Shown here one piece after another: positions 1-25,100 of a stretch of DNA of 64,000 nucleotides. The DNA comes from Cristatella mucedo. Lineage: Eukaryota > Bryozoa > Phylactolaemata > Cristatellidae. Position 1 is the first letter of the stretch, and each line of letters begins with the position of its first letter. The stretch covers positions 28,501-92,500 of the forward strand of contig WPIO01000041.1 of the NCBI GenBank assembly GCA_009760855.2, in the 5' to 3' direction. The notes under the pieces are model-generated. The model ran no database searches. It saw only the letters and a list, made by a program, of their open reading frames with translations, and had not been told where the DNA came from. The translations under genes were made by a program, and so were the position numbers.

Positions 1-285
1 TGTAATAATAATAATGCACTTGATAAAGCGTCCTGAGAGAACCTAATCTCTCTCTAGGCGCTTTACATTTGCTGCAAAGTGAAATGCAATTGAATGGTGA
101 GTAAAATCATGCTTGAAAAACAAACAAAATGAATAACATGGTTAGGGCTGACGTGCACAGGGTCAGCATGCGAATGTGGTTGGTGGCAGCATGCACAGTG
201 TCAGCACGCATAAGCACATCAAGGACGAATCACAGGGACCCACTGAATGCTGTCCTAGATAGGTGTGCTTTTAAGTTCCTTGAAC
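1..285 (-). mobile_element. LINE-A 3' fragment
   Basis: Reverse-oriented 3' end of LINE-A: TAA-type tail at the left edge, hairpin sequence (CTCTCTCTAGGCGCTTT), 3' UTR and the start of the RT C-terminus, breaking off near 285. Similarity to the copies at 9832, 26543, 58264 and 63567 is obvious by eye. Confidence 0.8.
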
Positions 286-295
286 CAACCAAGGT

Positions 296-360
296 GGACC
301 ACTCAGCGGACCACTCAGCGGACCACTCAGCGGACCACTCAGCGGACCACTCAGCGGACC
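296..360. repeat. 12-bp minisatellite, about 5.4 copies
   Basis: Perfect tandem copies of GGACCACTCAGC, immediately beyond the 5'-truncation point of the LINE-A fragment. They are followed by a degenerate AGAAAG-rich stretch (376-440). Confidence 0.95.
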
Positions 361-614
361 GCACCGTCGAAAATCAGAAAGAAAATCACAGCAGAAAGAA
401 AATCAGAAAGAAAGAAGTCATCAGAAAGAAAGTCACAGCAGTCAGTTCGTGCAGTCAGCAGCTCAGCGAATGGCGGCTTACTTATGAAATGATCGACAAC
501 AAAATGAGAATTGAAAATTTTACTTACGAAGTGATCGGCAACAGAAGGGGAAGGTAAGACTTTAACTTAAGAAATGAACGACAGAGTCCTTTAAACATTT
601 CCGACATGCAGCAT

Positions 615-850
615 TAAAGTTCTTACGCCGACCCGCAAGGCCAAGGCCACGGCTTGGCTCCTTCGTGCCTAGCTGGACTGCTGCACCAGTTTCAGCCTGT
701 TCGCGCCCTCAGGTCCTGTGTGTGTGTGTGTGTGTGTGGGCAACAAATTAGCTGCCCCATTCCTCCGCTTGAAGACCGTTGGCGCCAGAAGCTTTAGCTC
801 GGCAGGTCCTAGACTGTGGAACTCGCTCCCACAATTCACAAGTGTAGACC
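615..850 (+). mobile_element. LINE-B 3'-region fragment with internal GT expansion
   Basis: Matches the LINE-B RT C-terminus (CTGCTGCACCAGTTTCAGCCT, then the LKTVG and FSSAGPRLWNSLPQF coding segments). At 717-738 the LINE-B sequence is interrupted by (GT)n exactly where other copies read TCCTGTGTGGACAA. The rest of 851-1300 shows a short CAG run (941-957) and nothing I recognise. Confidence 0.7.
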
Positions 851-1369
851 CCCGGAGTCTCATTTCCCGATCTTTGTTAAGACCGTCCCTAAAAGTAGCG
901 AGAGCGTCACGTGGTAACGTGGACAAGGTCAGCAGCTGCAGCAGCAGCAGCAGCAGCCTTTTGAATATTTGAATATGGCGACCTAAAAATGTCTGGCAGG
1001 GCATTGAAATCGACACGCTGCTTGATGGAGAGACAGCACTGGTCGCTATGAAGCCGGTGTAATATGAAAGTTCACGATCAATAAGCCTAGCCAACCAATT
1101 TTAAGCGTCTTATTACACAGTCACTGGGACCTGCAAGTACAGAGATACAGAAGTCTACACGGAGTGTTGCAAATCGGGGCAGATTTTTGCCATTTCCAAA
1201 TTGCCTAGAAGTAGATTTAATTCTCCCAGGTCGACATACGAATATCATCGTAATAAGGAAATTAGCTTTTCCCAGCTTGGAAATACGGAATCAAGACATT
1301 CCGCTGCGAGACGGGGAGTCAAAAAATGATTCGACGAGCCAGACTAGTTAGGACGCGAACGCTCGGCAT

Positions 1370-1858
1370 CTCGCCGCCCGCCCGCCCGCCCCCCGTCTCT
1401 CGTTAATTTACCCGAACCTCTGTCGACCGACTACCGATCGTTTGCCGACTGCACTGGACGCTGCCACTTGAGAACGTCCTAGGTAGCCGATTAAAAATCA
1501 CTGGAAAATCACATCTTGCCCATAGCAAAAACATTTGCGGCACACTTGAAGAAACGCTTTCAATTTCGTCGCATCCGGCTGATGGCGGCGGTGGCGCAGC
1601 GAGCTAACGCAGCTCGCTCGCTGTCGCGCAGAGGCGTCACTGCGCGTCGGAAAGTGGTTCATCGGTTCATCGCTGGCAGTCAACGCGAACTCGCGTCGGC
1701 GTGCGCCCTGACCCAGGCAGCCCCTAGAGGCCGGCCCCTCCCCCACCCTGGCTAAACAGCGTTCTCAGGCGAACCAATGGGCGGCGGCGGCTGCTCAAGT
1801 CAACTTCCTGTTGCCTGTTGGTCACGTACGCTCCAGCGTTGGAGGCGGCCTCGTCGAT
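1370..1858 (+). promoter_or_regulatory. GC-rich promoter/CpG-island-like region of the CoA-transferase gene
   Basis: GC- and CpG-rich sequence runs from about 1370 through exon 1 into intron 1. A CCAAT box (1774-1778) directly abuts a GGGCGG Sp1-type box (1779-1784), 75-85 bp before the ATG. No TATA box is seen. This looks like a housekeeping CpG promoter. The transcription start is not determinable here. Confidence 0.5.
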
Positions 1859-15235
<13,377 letters not shown>

Positions 15236-15949
15236 CGGCAGGGCAGCCGGTGGTTCAGCCTATCATCCCTGTGCCCCGCCCCTACCGGTGAACCGCCGAC
15301 GTCGAGGCTGCCCGGATGCGATCGGCAGCTGCCTATTTGGCTGGCTATGTAGACCGACGTCGTTTAGTCAGGTTGGGAGCCTCTGATTGCCCGGTGCCTC
15401 TACGGCCCAGCTTTGGCCAGAGGTCACGTGATGCAGTCGGTTCCTTCGTCTGCTGATTGCCTTACTGTGCCAGTGCATGTCTTGTTGTTATCGTTTTGTG
15501 CTCATGTGTCATTTCTTTAGCGTTTACTTTGATGCTTCTTGTCTATGGGCTCTTTGCTGTGGCCGGCAACACTGATGATGCTGTCGCTGTCTAGTAGTTC
15601 CGTGTGCTCTCTCTCTTTTCTCTCTCTTTCTCTGAGCTTGGTTACGGCGTGAACTTCCGGTTGAAGAGAATGGTGTTTACTCTGTGCACTGGTGCTTGAA
15701 TTCGTTCACTCCCTTAGCCTTCACGTCGAGCCTTGAACTCTCAACTCGACCTACCAAAATCGACCTTGCGATCAGCGATCCGGTTTTATTACCTGATCAG
15801 CGATGCGTTTGAGCCGGCACGAGATTATGTTAATAGTGAATGTTTATGGCTGAGAGAACCAAGTCTCTTTCTATGCACCTCATACGATTTGAAAAGGAAG
15901 CATGTAAACAGATCAACAACAAGCATAGTTGTGGCACCCGTGCATGCAT
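15236..15949. other. Intergenic sequence after the CoA-transferase gene
   Basis: Contains the unannotated 3' UTR of the upstream gene and a CT-rich stretch (15609-15637). No element, ORF of note or poly(A) signal recognised. Confidence 0.4.
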
Positions 15950-16905
15950 AAAAGACGGAAGTCAGAAGTGAGTCCCAGGCTTTGGGAGCATACGAGCTAA
16001 AGGCACGATCTCCAAAGGATATGAGGTTTAAACGAGGTATAGGTAGACGATCAGATTCCGAAAAGCAGGTGGTACGATGCTTCGCCTGGTTGGGTCGTAG
16101 ATCTGATAGGTAGGCTGGAGCCAAACAATGAGGGGACCTAAAAGTGAGTGACAAAACCTTGAAGTCCGTGCGTTGCTTGACTGGGAGCCAGTGCAGGTCT
16201 GCAATAATTGGTGTGCTGTGGCAACTGCAACGCTCACGACAGACAAGCCTAGCTGCAGAGTTTTGCACCAGCTGTAAGCGCCTGATTGCAAAGGCCTGTA
16301 AGCAGTGAGTTACAGAAGTCAAGACGGGATGTCACAAATGCATGGATCAATTTAGATGTGGTATCCCTGTCTGAACCAGCCCGAATTTAAGCAATATAAA
16401 CAACCCAAATTTTAGCAATATTATGTAGCTGAAAGTAGGCAGACGACTGTGGAGCTGATATGGTCGTCTAATAAAAGGTCACTTTGGAACATGACACCTA
16501 GATTCGTGAACATTCAACAGGAGATATACTGATGCTGGCAGAGCCCATTATGAGCGTTAACCTGTCCAATCTCTGAATCACACTTGTTTTGCCTATACTT
16601 AGGAAGTTGGTTATATCATCATTAAATTTAAGAAAGTTTGCTGTCATCTATGTGTGAGTGCCGAGCTGGTTTGGTCCAGCGGTTAAGGTGCTCGCCCCCG
16701 ACCACGGTCTGGCTGAGGTCGTGGGCTCGAGCCTGGAGGCATATGTGAAGCACCTGAATAGAGATTAAGTTCTCTTGGGGCGCTATACAAATGAATTGTA
16801 TTATTATATTAATACATACAGCAAGGGAGTTGAGAGAATTCGACGTACTGGAGGGCTGAGAGGGATCAAAGCAAAGTTACAGTTGAGAGTCATCTGCATA
16901 TAAGT
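15950..16905 (-). mobile_element. LINE-A copy split by SINE2
   Basis: Reverse-oriented RT C-terminus (LQLVQNSAARLVCRERCSC, FGDRAFSSYAPKAWDSLLT) from 15950 to about 16661. After an inserted SINE2 (16662-16815) it resumes with the region upstream, up to about 16905. The 3' tail is missing. Confidence 0.75.
16662..16815 (+). mobile_element. SINE2 reference copy, inserted in LINE-A
   Basis: Head TTGGTCCAGCGGTTAAGGTG (A-box-like), GAGGTCGTGGGCTCGAGCC (B-box region), then the tail GTGAAGCACCTGAATAGAG, TAAGTTCTCTTGGGGCGC, TATACAAATG and an ATTATTATA end. The last ~60 bp align with the LINE-A 3' end. Confidence 0.8.
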
Positions 16906-16927
16906 GAAAGACGCCTAGATTGTGCGA

Positions 16928-17548
16928 GGTCACTTTGGAATATGACAGCTAGATTTCGAGCTGATTCAATAAGGGATATGCTGGCAGAGTCAATTTTGAG
17001 CATCAGCCTTTCTAATTTGTTAATCACACTGGGTTTGACCATAACTAGTAAGTTGGTTTTATCATCGTTTAGTTTTAGAAAATTTGTTGCCATCCATGTG
17101 CAGATGTCATCAATGCATGCAGCAAGTGAGTTGAGAGAGTTTGAGGTGCTCGAAGGCTGGGAGGGATCAAAGCAAAGGTACAACTGAGTGTCATCCGCAT
17201 AGAAATAAAAGCCTGGATTGTGCTTGGCAATCACATCAGCAAGAGGGAGAGTATAAACCGTGAAAAGAACCGGACCTAGCACCGAGCCCTGAGGTACCCC
17301 ATATTTCAGAGGTACCTCGGATGATCTTTGTCCATTCACGTCAATACTCTGGAGTCTCCCACTGAGATAGGACCTGAACAATTGGAGTGCAGTGCCAGTG
17401 ATGCCCAGGCAAGATGTGAGGTGCTCAAAAAAGGCTTGGTGATCGATAGTATCAAAAGCTGCCGAAAGATCGACCAAAATAAGTAGAGATACTCTACCAA
17501 TGTCTGCGTTCTTAAGTAGGCCATCGTACACCCGATGCAACGCTGTCT
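16928..17548 (-). mobile_element. Second LINE-A RT fragment
   Basis: Reverse strand encodes an RT palm: [52 protein letters not shown]. It repeats a region already present in the neighbouring copy (about 16495-16660), so these are two insertions. It abuts the 3' tail of LINE-B at 17549. Confidence 0.82.
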
Positions 17549-20500
17549 CTATGTATGTATGTATCTCCGTCTGTAACTCCACAAATTCATAAAGACCATG
17601 TGGGTGTTACGCAGGAGAGTTTTGTATAGCGCATTCACAGCCTAAGCGGCTTTCGGTACTCATTCGGCAGCCAACAGACTTCTTCTCACGCAGCATAGAG
17701 AAAGTGGGAAGCATAGCAGAATCAGGAGAGCGGTTGAGGTAGTGAGTAGCATGGAAGTAGCAGCTCATGACCACCAGAAAGGATGAGCCATAGTTGGCAG
17801 CAGGAGAGTAGTTGTCGTTGCATAAGAATTGTGGAAGCGAGTTCCGCAGTCTAGGACCTGCAGAGCTAAAGCTTGTCTCGCCAACGGTCTTTAAGCAGAG
17901 GAATGGAACAGCTAATTTATTGTCCACACAGGACCTGAGGGCGCGAACAGGCTGAAACTGGTGCAGCAGTTCAGCTAGGTACGAAGGAGCTAAGCCGTGG
18001 CGGGCCTTGTGGGTCAGCGTAAGAACTTTGCTCTGTATCCGTTGCCCAACCGGCATCCATCCTAGCTCTTTTAGCAAAGGAGACACGTGCTCAAACCGCT
18101 GGGACTTGAAGACTATACTTGCAGCCATATTCATAGTCCGCTGCAGTGGCCTAATAGCTTTCTTTGGCAGCCCAGCCAGAAGGGAATTGCAATAATCAAG
18201 CCAAGACAGAACTAAGGAGCTAGTTGAATTTTTTTACATGCAAATGTGGGAGACAGCTCCTAATCTTGGATAGGGATCGGACCTGATAGTTAGCTGTAGA
18301 AGCAGTCTTCTGAATGAAGCTTTTAAAAATGAGGCATTTGTCGAAAACGACACCTAAATTTCGAGCACGTGGTGATGGTCGCAGAATAGAATCACCTATT
18401 AGAAGAGCACAGCCTTTTAATCCAGCCACACGCTTAGGGTGTCCTGTGAGTAGCAGTTTTGTTCTATCATCATTTAATTTCAGGAAGTTTTCCGACATCC
18501 AGGATCGAATATCGGCAAGGCAAGCATTCAGTTTCTCGGTGGCCGCAGCAGATTTCGACGGTTTGAATGACAAATACAACTGAGTATCATCAGCATAGAA
18601 GTGATATCGTATTCCATGGGCCTTAATCACTTTTCCCAGTGGTTGTGTATAAATGGAGAACAGCAAGGGACCGAGTACAGTACCTTGAGGGACTCCACAG
18701 GTGACCCTTCTCGTTTGTGAAACCTGACCCCCACACGACACGGATTGAACTCGATCAGACAAGTGCGATTTAAACCATGCCAGTGCTTCGTCTGCCAGAC
18801 CGATCGTTATTCTCAATCATTCAAGCGGAACCTCGTGATCAATGGTGTCAAATGCAGCAGACAGATCTAGCAGAGCTAGGGCAGTGACATTCCCGTCGTC
18901 GTTGCCACGTAGAATGTCATTGTTAACACGGAGGAGAGCAGTTTCAGTGGAGTGCTGCCTCTTGAACCCTGATTGAAATGTTTCTGACATTCCACTATTT
19001 TTAATATGTTCAACCAGCTGGTTAGCAACAATTTTTTCAAGAATCTTTGATAAGAAAAGAAGAAGGTAAACTGGGCGATAGTCTGCAAGGACCTCTGCGT
19101 CTAATCCAGGCTTTTTAAGAATGGGTCTAACGATTGCCGATTTGAAGGACTTGGGGACGACCCCTTTTCCCAAAGAAGCATTAAAAATCTTGGTTATGGC
19201 AGTGCTAAGTTGGTCTGCCAGTGAAGACCACAGAGATGAGGGTATAGGGCCTTCAGGAGGCGAGCTTCTTTTTGCTAGACCTTATTAAGGTAGCCACATT
19301 GCATGCAGAAACCTCGGAGAACCTTTTAAGGAAGGTCACAGGTTTCGGAAACGCGATTGCTTTAGTCGGGGGGTGGGGGCTTAATGGAGGCACGAATGTG
19401 CACAATTTTTTCAGTAAAGAAGCCTGAAAACTTTTCGGCTGAGCCCTTAATATCTGGGGAGTCAGACTTCACAGCATTGGCCAGTAAATGGTTTACTGTC
19501 TTACAAATCTGTTTATTATCCGACTGGCAGGAATTCAGCTTTCGAATGAAAAAAGAAGCCCTGGTTTTTTAAGCTTTAAAAGCTTGTAAACTCGAAGGAA
19601 GTCTTTGAAATTGACTAGATCTGCATCAGACCCCGATTTCTTGAAACGACGTTCAAGCCTGCGCTTAACCCGGCGCATCTTTAGGAGTTTCTTTGTAAAT
19701 TAAAAGGAATCTCCACGACTTGGAACACGGATAGAATGAACGGGAGCATGCTTATCAAGAGCCCTCCTGAGTGTCATGTTCATAGCATCAGTGAGGGTAT
19801 TGAGGCTGCCGGTCGAGTCTGAATGCAGATCAAGAATACCTGCATCACAAACAGATTTAAAAAACTTGTCCATGTCAGTGCTTTGTAAGTTACGTCGTTT
19901 GACAAGTTCGACGTTACCCTGTACGTACAAGGCAGCAGGAACAGTAAACAAGAATGAACAATGATCTGAGAGTGTCAGTGGGCACACCACTCGGTCCGTG
20001 GGGAGGACATCCTTAGTGATCACGAGATCTAGAATGTGGCCACCGACGTGGGTGCTATGATTAAGTGTTGGGCCAAACCAAAATTCTCCAGAAAGTCAAG
20101 AAATGAGCGGACCTGGCTGTAGCTAGGGTTGTCAACGTGAATATTGAAGTCTCCTACAATCGGTAACGGCCTGTCACACACAAATATTTTAGCGACGAAC
20201 TCTGGAAACTTTTCTATAAACAAGTTTAAACAGCCAGAAGGAGGCCGGTATATCACAACAGTGAGAGGCGTTGTCTTTGATGAAGACCTGATTGCAACCG
20301 ATTCAATCGATGGCCCATGCGAAAAACTGCACATTTATAGCCAAACGATTCACGAACAACAATTGCTACCCCGCCACCAACCTTGTCAGGACGCATGGAC
20401 TGATAGAATGAGAACCCGGGTGGAGTGGTCTCAGAAATACAGCTACTGGAACAAGGCGCCATCCAAGTTTCGGTAAGCAGAAATGCATCTAGCTTCTTCT

Positions 20501-20760
20501 GAACCACCTGATCGCGGATAAGTAACCCCTTGGTTTTTAGCGAACGGACATTTAGTAGGCGGAATTTAAGAGGCAGTCCAACAACTGGGCGACAGCGATG
20601 AAGTGGCTTGTGTTCTCCTCCGTTTGCATCCGGGTCTATGGGGTGATTAGCTCTAAAACCTGACTGGAACTTACTAGCAAGGTTTAAAATTTTAATATAT
20701 GAGTTCAGCGGATCTGCCACTACTCGATCCAGTGTCTGATAATAACGGTAGCCTTTTTGA
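17549..20760 (-). mobile_element. LINE-B, most complete copy (endonuclease + reverse transcriptase)
   Basis: CR1/L2-like (Jockey superfamily) non-LTR element read right to left. The APE-type endonuclease shows LLNVRSLKTKGLL, LTETW, IYRPPSG, GDFNIHVDN and LSDHCSFLF (about 20600-19950). The RT shows [48 protein letters not shown] and NFLKLNDDRTKLLL (about 19150-18350), then a Cys-poor C-terminus, 3' UTR and a CATACATACATA tail at 17549-17560. Several frameshifts and stops make it inactive. No ORF1 is recognisable upstream of the endonuclease. Confidence 0.87.
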
Positions 20761-21566
20761 AAGGTCCTGTGACATGACCTGAGGCTGAGGACATTTATGG
20801 TGTAATTTATGGCAGCAGCAGATCAATGCCTCATAGAAGCAGGAAAGTGGGAATAGGGTTCAGTTAATTAGTTGTCTTCATTGATTGCAAAACGAACTTA
20901 AGAACCAAGCTGCTATTAAGTTCTAGTCTAGCTTCAGAGCTACTCACTCCACAGAATCAGCATTGCTTAGGGTGTACAACGACCTACTTAGGAATGCCGA
21001 CATGGGTAGAGTGTCTCTGCTTGTTTTGCTCGATCTTTCGGCAGCTTTTGATGCTATCGATCTCAAAGTTCTTCTAGAGCACCTCTCATCTCGCCTGGGC
21101 ATCACTGGCACTGCTCTGCAATGGTTCAGGTCTTATCTCAGTGGGAGACTTCAGAGTATTGACGTGAATGGACAAAGATCATCTGAGGTACCTCTTAAAT
21201 ATGGGTTACCTCAGGACTCCTTGCTACAATCTAGGGTTTCACTTCTATGCAGATGATCATCAGTTGTACTTTTGCTTCGATCCCTTCCGGCCTTCGAGCA
21301 CCTCGATTTCTCTCAACTCACTTGCTGCATGTATTGATGAAATTCGCATATGGATGGCAGTAACTTTTCTTAAACTAAACGATGATAAAACTAATTAGTT
21401 ATGAGTAGCCGAGTGTAATTCAGAAATTGGAAAGGCTAACGCTCAAAATTGGCTCTGCCAGCATATCTCCTGTTGAATCAGCTCCAAATCTAGGTGCCAT
21501 GTTCCAAAGTGACCTCTAGTTAGACGACCTCATCAGCTCCACAATCAAGTCTGCCAACTTTCAGAT

Positions 21567-21811
21567 TGTGGTTTTATTTAATTGATGACACTGCCCCTGA
21601 TCGCTGTACGAGTGGGCTGTGACACTCGATGCGGTAAGCAGCCCGGACGTGCTATTAGTGTTTGTTTTGACGAGGGAGTCGGGGGACTCCGGTGGGCGAG
21701 AGGGGCGAGGAGAGTCGTGCTTCGCCCTGCTCCGTGTGGAGGTGGAATAAACTGGTGGTGTTGCTCGTCGGCTGGTGTTCTGTGCAGTACGCGACAATAA
21801 TTCAGACTACA
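21567..21811 (+). mobile_element. Candidate solo LTR (245 bp)
   Basis: Inserted in LINE-A. It starts TGTGG and ends CTACA (TG...CA termini), contains AATAAA at about 21748, and is flanked by the 5-bp direct repeat CAGAT (21562-21566 and 21812-21816). TG/CA ends plus a 5-bp duplication fit Ty3/Gypsy-, Bel- or Copia-type LTRs. No coding region remains, so the family cannot be named. Confidence 0.55.
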
Positions 21812-21816
21812 CAGAT

Positions 21817-21988
21817 ACTATCTGATTTAAAAGACTCTTTTTGTATAGCGACAGAAGAGCCTTGACGGCTATCACCACCGCTTGCAGTGGTGATAAAGGA
21901 TCGCCCACCGCAGGATTCGAACCCACGACCTCGAGGCCGAGGTCGTAAAAAAGCAACCGCCTTACCTAGTGAGCCATTACGGCTCGAT
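21817..21988 (-). mobile_element. SINE1 copy, reverse, inserted in LINE-A
   Basis: Reverse of the SINE1 body and head: CTGATTTAAAAG, TGTATAGCGACAGAAGAGCC, GGATTCGAACCCACGACC, TTACGGCTC. GATAC lies on both sides, a likely target duplication. Confidence 0.8.
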
Positions 21989-22789
21989 ACATAACGTTGC
22001 TAAAATTCGGGCTTGTTTAGATAAGGATACCGCGTCTAAGTTGATCCATGCATTGGTGACATCTAGTCGACTTCTGTAATTCACTGCTTTCTGGCCTAAC
22101 GGCATGTGTAATCAGGCACTTACAGATGTTGCAAAAATCTGCAGCTAGGCGTTTCTTTTGTGAGCGTCGCAGTTGCCACAGCACACCACTTCTCTCCGAC
22201 CTGCACTGGCTCCAAGTCAAGCAACGGATCGACGTCAAGGTTTTGTCGCTCACTTTTAGGTCACTTCATTCTTTGGCTCCAGCATATCTCTCAGATCTAC
22301 TTCTCCACCAGGCCAAGCATCATACTACCTGCTTTTCGGAATCCAACAGTTTACCAATACCTCGTACAAACCTTAAATCCTTCGGAGACCGTGCATTTAG
22401 CTCGTACGCTCTCAGGGCCTGGAACTCACTTCCGACTTGCATCATAACATCCCCTGACCTGACCACATTTAAAAAGAACTTGAAAACACCTATTTAAGAC
22501 AGCATTTAGTGGGTCCCTGTGATTCGTCCTTCACGTGCTTATGCGTGCTGACACTGTGCATGCTGCCACTAACCACACTTGCATGCTGACCCTGTGCATG
22601 TCACCCCTAACCATGTCATTCATGTCGTTCATCGAGCATGATAATACTCACCATTCAATCGCTTTTCCCTTTCAGCTAATATAATGCGCCTAGAAAGAGA
22701 CTGAGTTCTCTGAGGGCGCTTTATCAAGTGCATTATTATTATTATTATCATTATTATTACTAGTGATCTCCTTGAATGTAGACATTGAT

Positions 22790-23990
22790 GTGACATGAAA
22801 TTATGGATCGGGATTCCTGGTGGTATGCTGCAATCTTAGAGATGGACTCCCTGATCTTGTCTATCTTGATCTTGACAAAGAGGCTTGAGAAGCGTTCTGC
22901 CAGATCACCACATGGATTACTAGGAAAGGAGCTAGCATGGGAGCTGGTTGATTGTCGACATCAACATTTTGGACAATGCATCTGTGATTCAGCAATGTGT
23001 TTTTTTTTTACAGAAGCTAGACTTGACCTTTGTTAGGATCGATTGCTATGATATACAGTTGTCCTCGTATGCCAGTCGATGGACCGTCAGTCCTGATCTT
23101 TTCTATGTTTTTTTAAGCCTGTTCTTAGTAGACCAAGCTAGTTTAATGTGTGCGGTAAACCAAAGGCCGTCTGGGCGATTGAGCACAGTTCACTTATTAT
23201 GAGGAGCAAACTAATCGAGCATGTCCGCTAGTGTCGTGTTGTAGCAATCTACCAATGATGACTGGTTGGAAGGAAGATTGAGCGAAGCACTTATTCTCGC
23301 ACTAACAGCATCGATGTCAAGTGACTTGGGGTTTCACGATTCGCGTGGTTTTAGAATCAGGAGGAGAGCACACATTGTAGACTAAATGAGATCTGCATGT
23401 GGTAAGATAAGTAGAATTTGGTAACAATTGGTGATGATATAAATGCAGTTGTATGAGAAAATTTGGTGTAGCATGTGACCCTTTATGTGAGTAGGGCCAT
23501 GCACATGAGCCACAAGAGACAATGCGTCAGTCAGTGCACTAAATTTAGTGCAGAAGGCTTTAGAAAAATTATCGAAGGAATGTTGGAATCATCCATAATG
23601 AGGAAGGATCGATTTATTGCACACAGAATCGAAATGAGATTGGAGAAATCCGAGATAAAAGTCGTATAAAGGTGGGCGATAAACTTCTGTAGCTCCCGTT
23701 GGTAGCTTGTTGTCGGATGAAATCAAGACAATCGATTCGAAAGAAGTTCTGCTTTGAGGGTACAGCAAACGGCTTGAAGTTGAAGTTCGAGCGTGCGATA
23801 ATAAAGACTTCACACCATTTTTTGATTGATCTCGGGGTCTGAAAGAAAAAGCTAGTCGGAGTTGCGCCTTTAATTGCCGGGCAGTTTACCGATTTTAGCC
23901 AAGTTTCAGTCAAGGCGAGCAAGTCGAGGCTTATTGCTAGGGGTTTACATATGGTCGTACATTGAGCGAAGATTCCAAAGACAAGCGTTA
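22790..23990 (-). mobile_element. LINE-D 5' region (endonuclease), degraded
   Basis: Reverse strand encodes CR1-type endonuclease remnants: LALTETWLKSVNCPAIKGA, SFFFQTPRSIKKW, CLDFIRQQATNG. Multiple frameshifts. The sequence between 23990 and 24430 is unassigned. Confidence 0.55.
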
Positions 23991-24429
23991 AGTTAGCCCG
24001 CTGTAGTTATGGCAGGACTGATGACCACCAACTTATAGAGATTCGCAGCAACGTTTGAGAGAGAACGCGCTGAGTGGTTAAGACAATTCTAGTAATACCA
24101 AATGAGCTCGCTGTACTCAGTACTCAGCTCGCTGTTCCCGCCAAAGTAGCAGTGTGTCAGCTCGCGGCCCCGGCGTCAGCTCCGGGGCGCTTTTCCTATC
24201 TTAACGCAGAATTCGCGTGTTTTAGCAGCAGAAATAGCAACTAGGAATGCATTTGAACTACGATAACGAATCGATAATGGGTACGCATGATCATAACTAA
24301 TATGCAGGTTTCTAGCCGCCGGCATGGCAGACCGAGCAGCCGGAAGTGATATGCGTTTAGATATCCACAGGCACGTAACTTCTTACGCGATGCGGTCAAA
24401 CAACAAATAGATCGGCTTTAAACATATCT

Positions 24430-24960
24430 CAGCTGTTTTTATCGGATTTCGTATACTATGTTTGCAAGAACTTTGGTTTTCGGAAGCGAATCGTGCAAGG
24501 GATAAAAAACTAGCGCTTGGTGTCGGGAGGCGAGATTTTGGATGCGCTTTAAGCTACATGAAGGTCGGAGAGAGGACCTGTAAGTCGATTTGATGCCTGA
24601 TAGAAAGAAAGTGAAGCTCAAATCGAAGTTTTTTAATGGGCAGCTAACCCACCAGACTAGCTGCGGAGTTTGACACCAATTGTCCTGGAGAGTACAGTGT
24701 ACTGAAAAGGGAAAATTGCAGTAACCTAGACGCGATATCACAAATGCGTGACCTACTTTGGCTGTCATACTCTTGTTGCGTAAGTGTGCTCTAGTTTTGG
24801 CACGATTTCTTCGGCTGAAAGCCTCGGCCGCCGCCGACTCGCGAAGGCTTCAAGTTCGCATTTAATTGCAAGTTTTTTGGTACATGTAAATGTGGCTGTA
24901 GAACCTCCACAGGAGACAGGCTGGTGGAGATCAGCGTAGCTTTCCACTGGAGATCAGCGT
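24430..24960 (-). mobile_element. LINE-D 3'-region fragment
   Basis: Reverse strand encodes VGHAFVISRLGYCNFPF, like the RT C-terminal segment FVTSRLDYCNSL. Order relative to the endonuclease fragment shows a separate insertion. Confidence 0.5.
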
Positions 24961-25100
24961 AGCTTCGCCCACGAAAGAAGAAGGACCACGAAAGAAGATG
25001 GACGCTGAAAAAGAAGCGGGTGATCAGCGACATCTGCCCGGATTTTGGGATTTGTGGATCAGCGACATCTGCCCGGATTTCGGGCAGATGTCGCTGGAAC
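24930..25100. repeat. Patch of short direct and inverted duplications
   Basis: TGGAGATCAGCGTAGCTT occurs twice, CCACGAAAGAAGA twice and GATCAGCGACATCTGCCCGG twice. The last copy is followed by a perfect 16-bp inverted repeat (25060-25075 and 25081-25096, 5-nt loop). Confidence 0.9.

Larger units (their letters stand above)
20900..22760 (+). mobile_element. LINE-A copy carrying a solo-LTR candidate and a SINE1
   Basis: RT from STESALLRVYNDLLRNADMG through [12 protein letters not shown] and SYLSGRLQSIDVNGQRSSE. An internal deletion follows (GLPQD joins directly to the YADD-box region, here degenerate as FYADDHQLYF). It then continues to the C-terminus, 3' UTR, hairpin GCGCCTAGAAAGAG...GGGCGC and ATTATT tail at 22732-22760. 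The copy is interrupted at 21567-21990. Confidence 0.82.
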
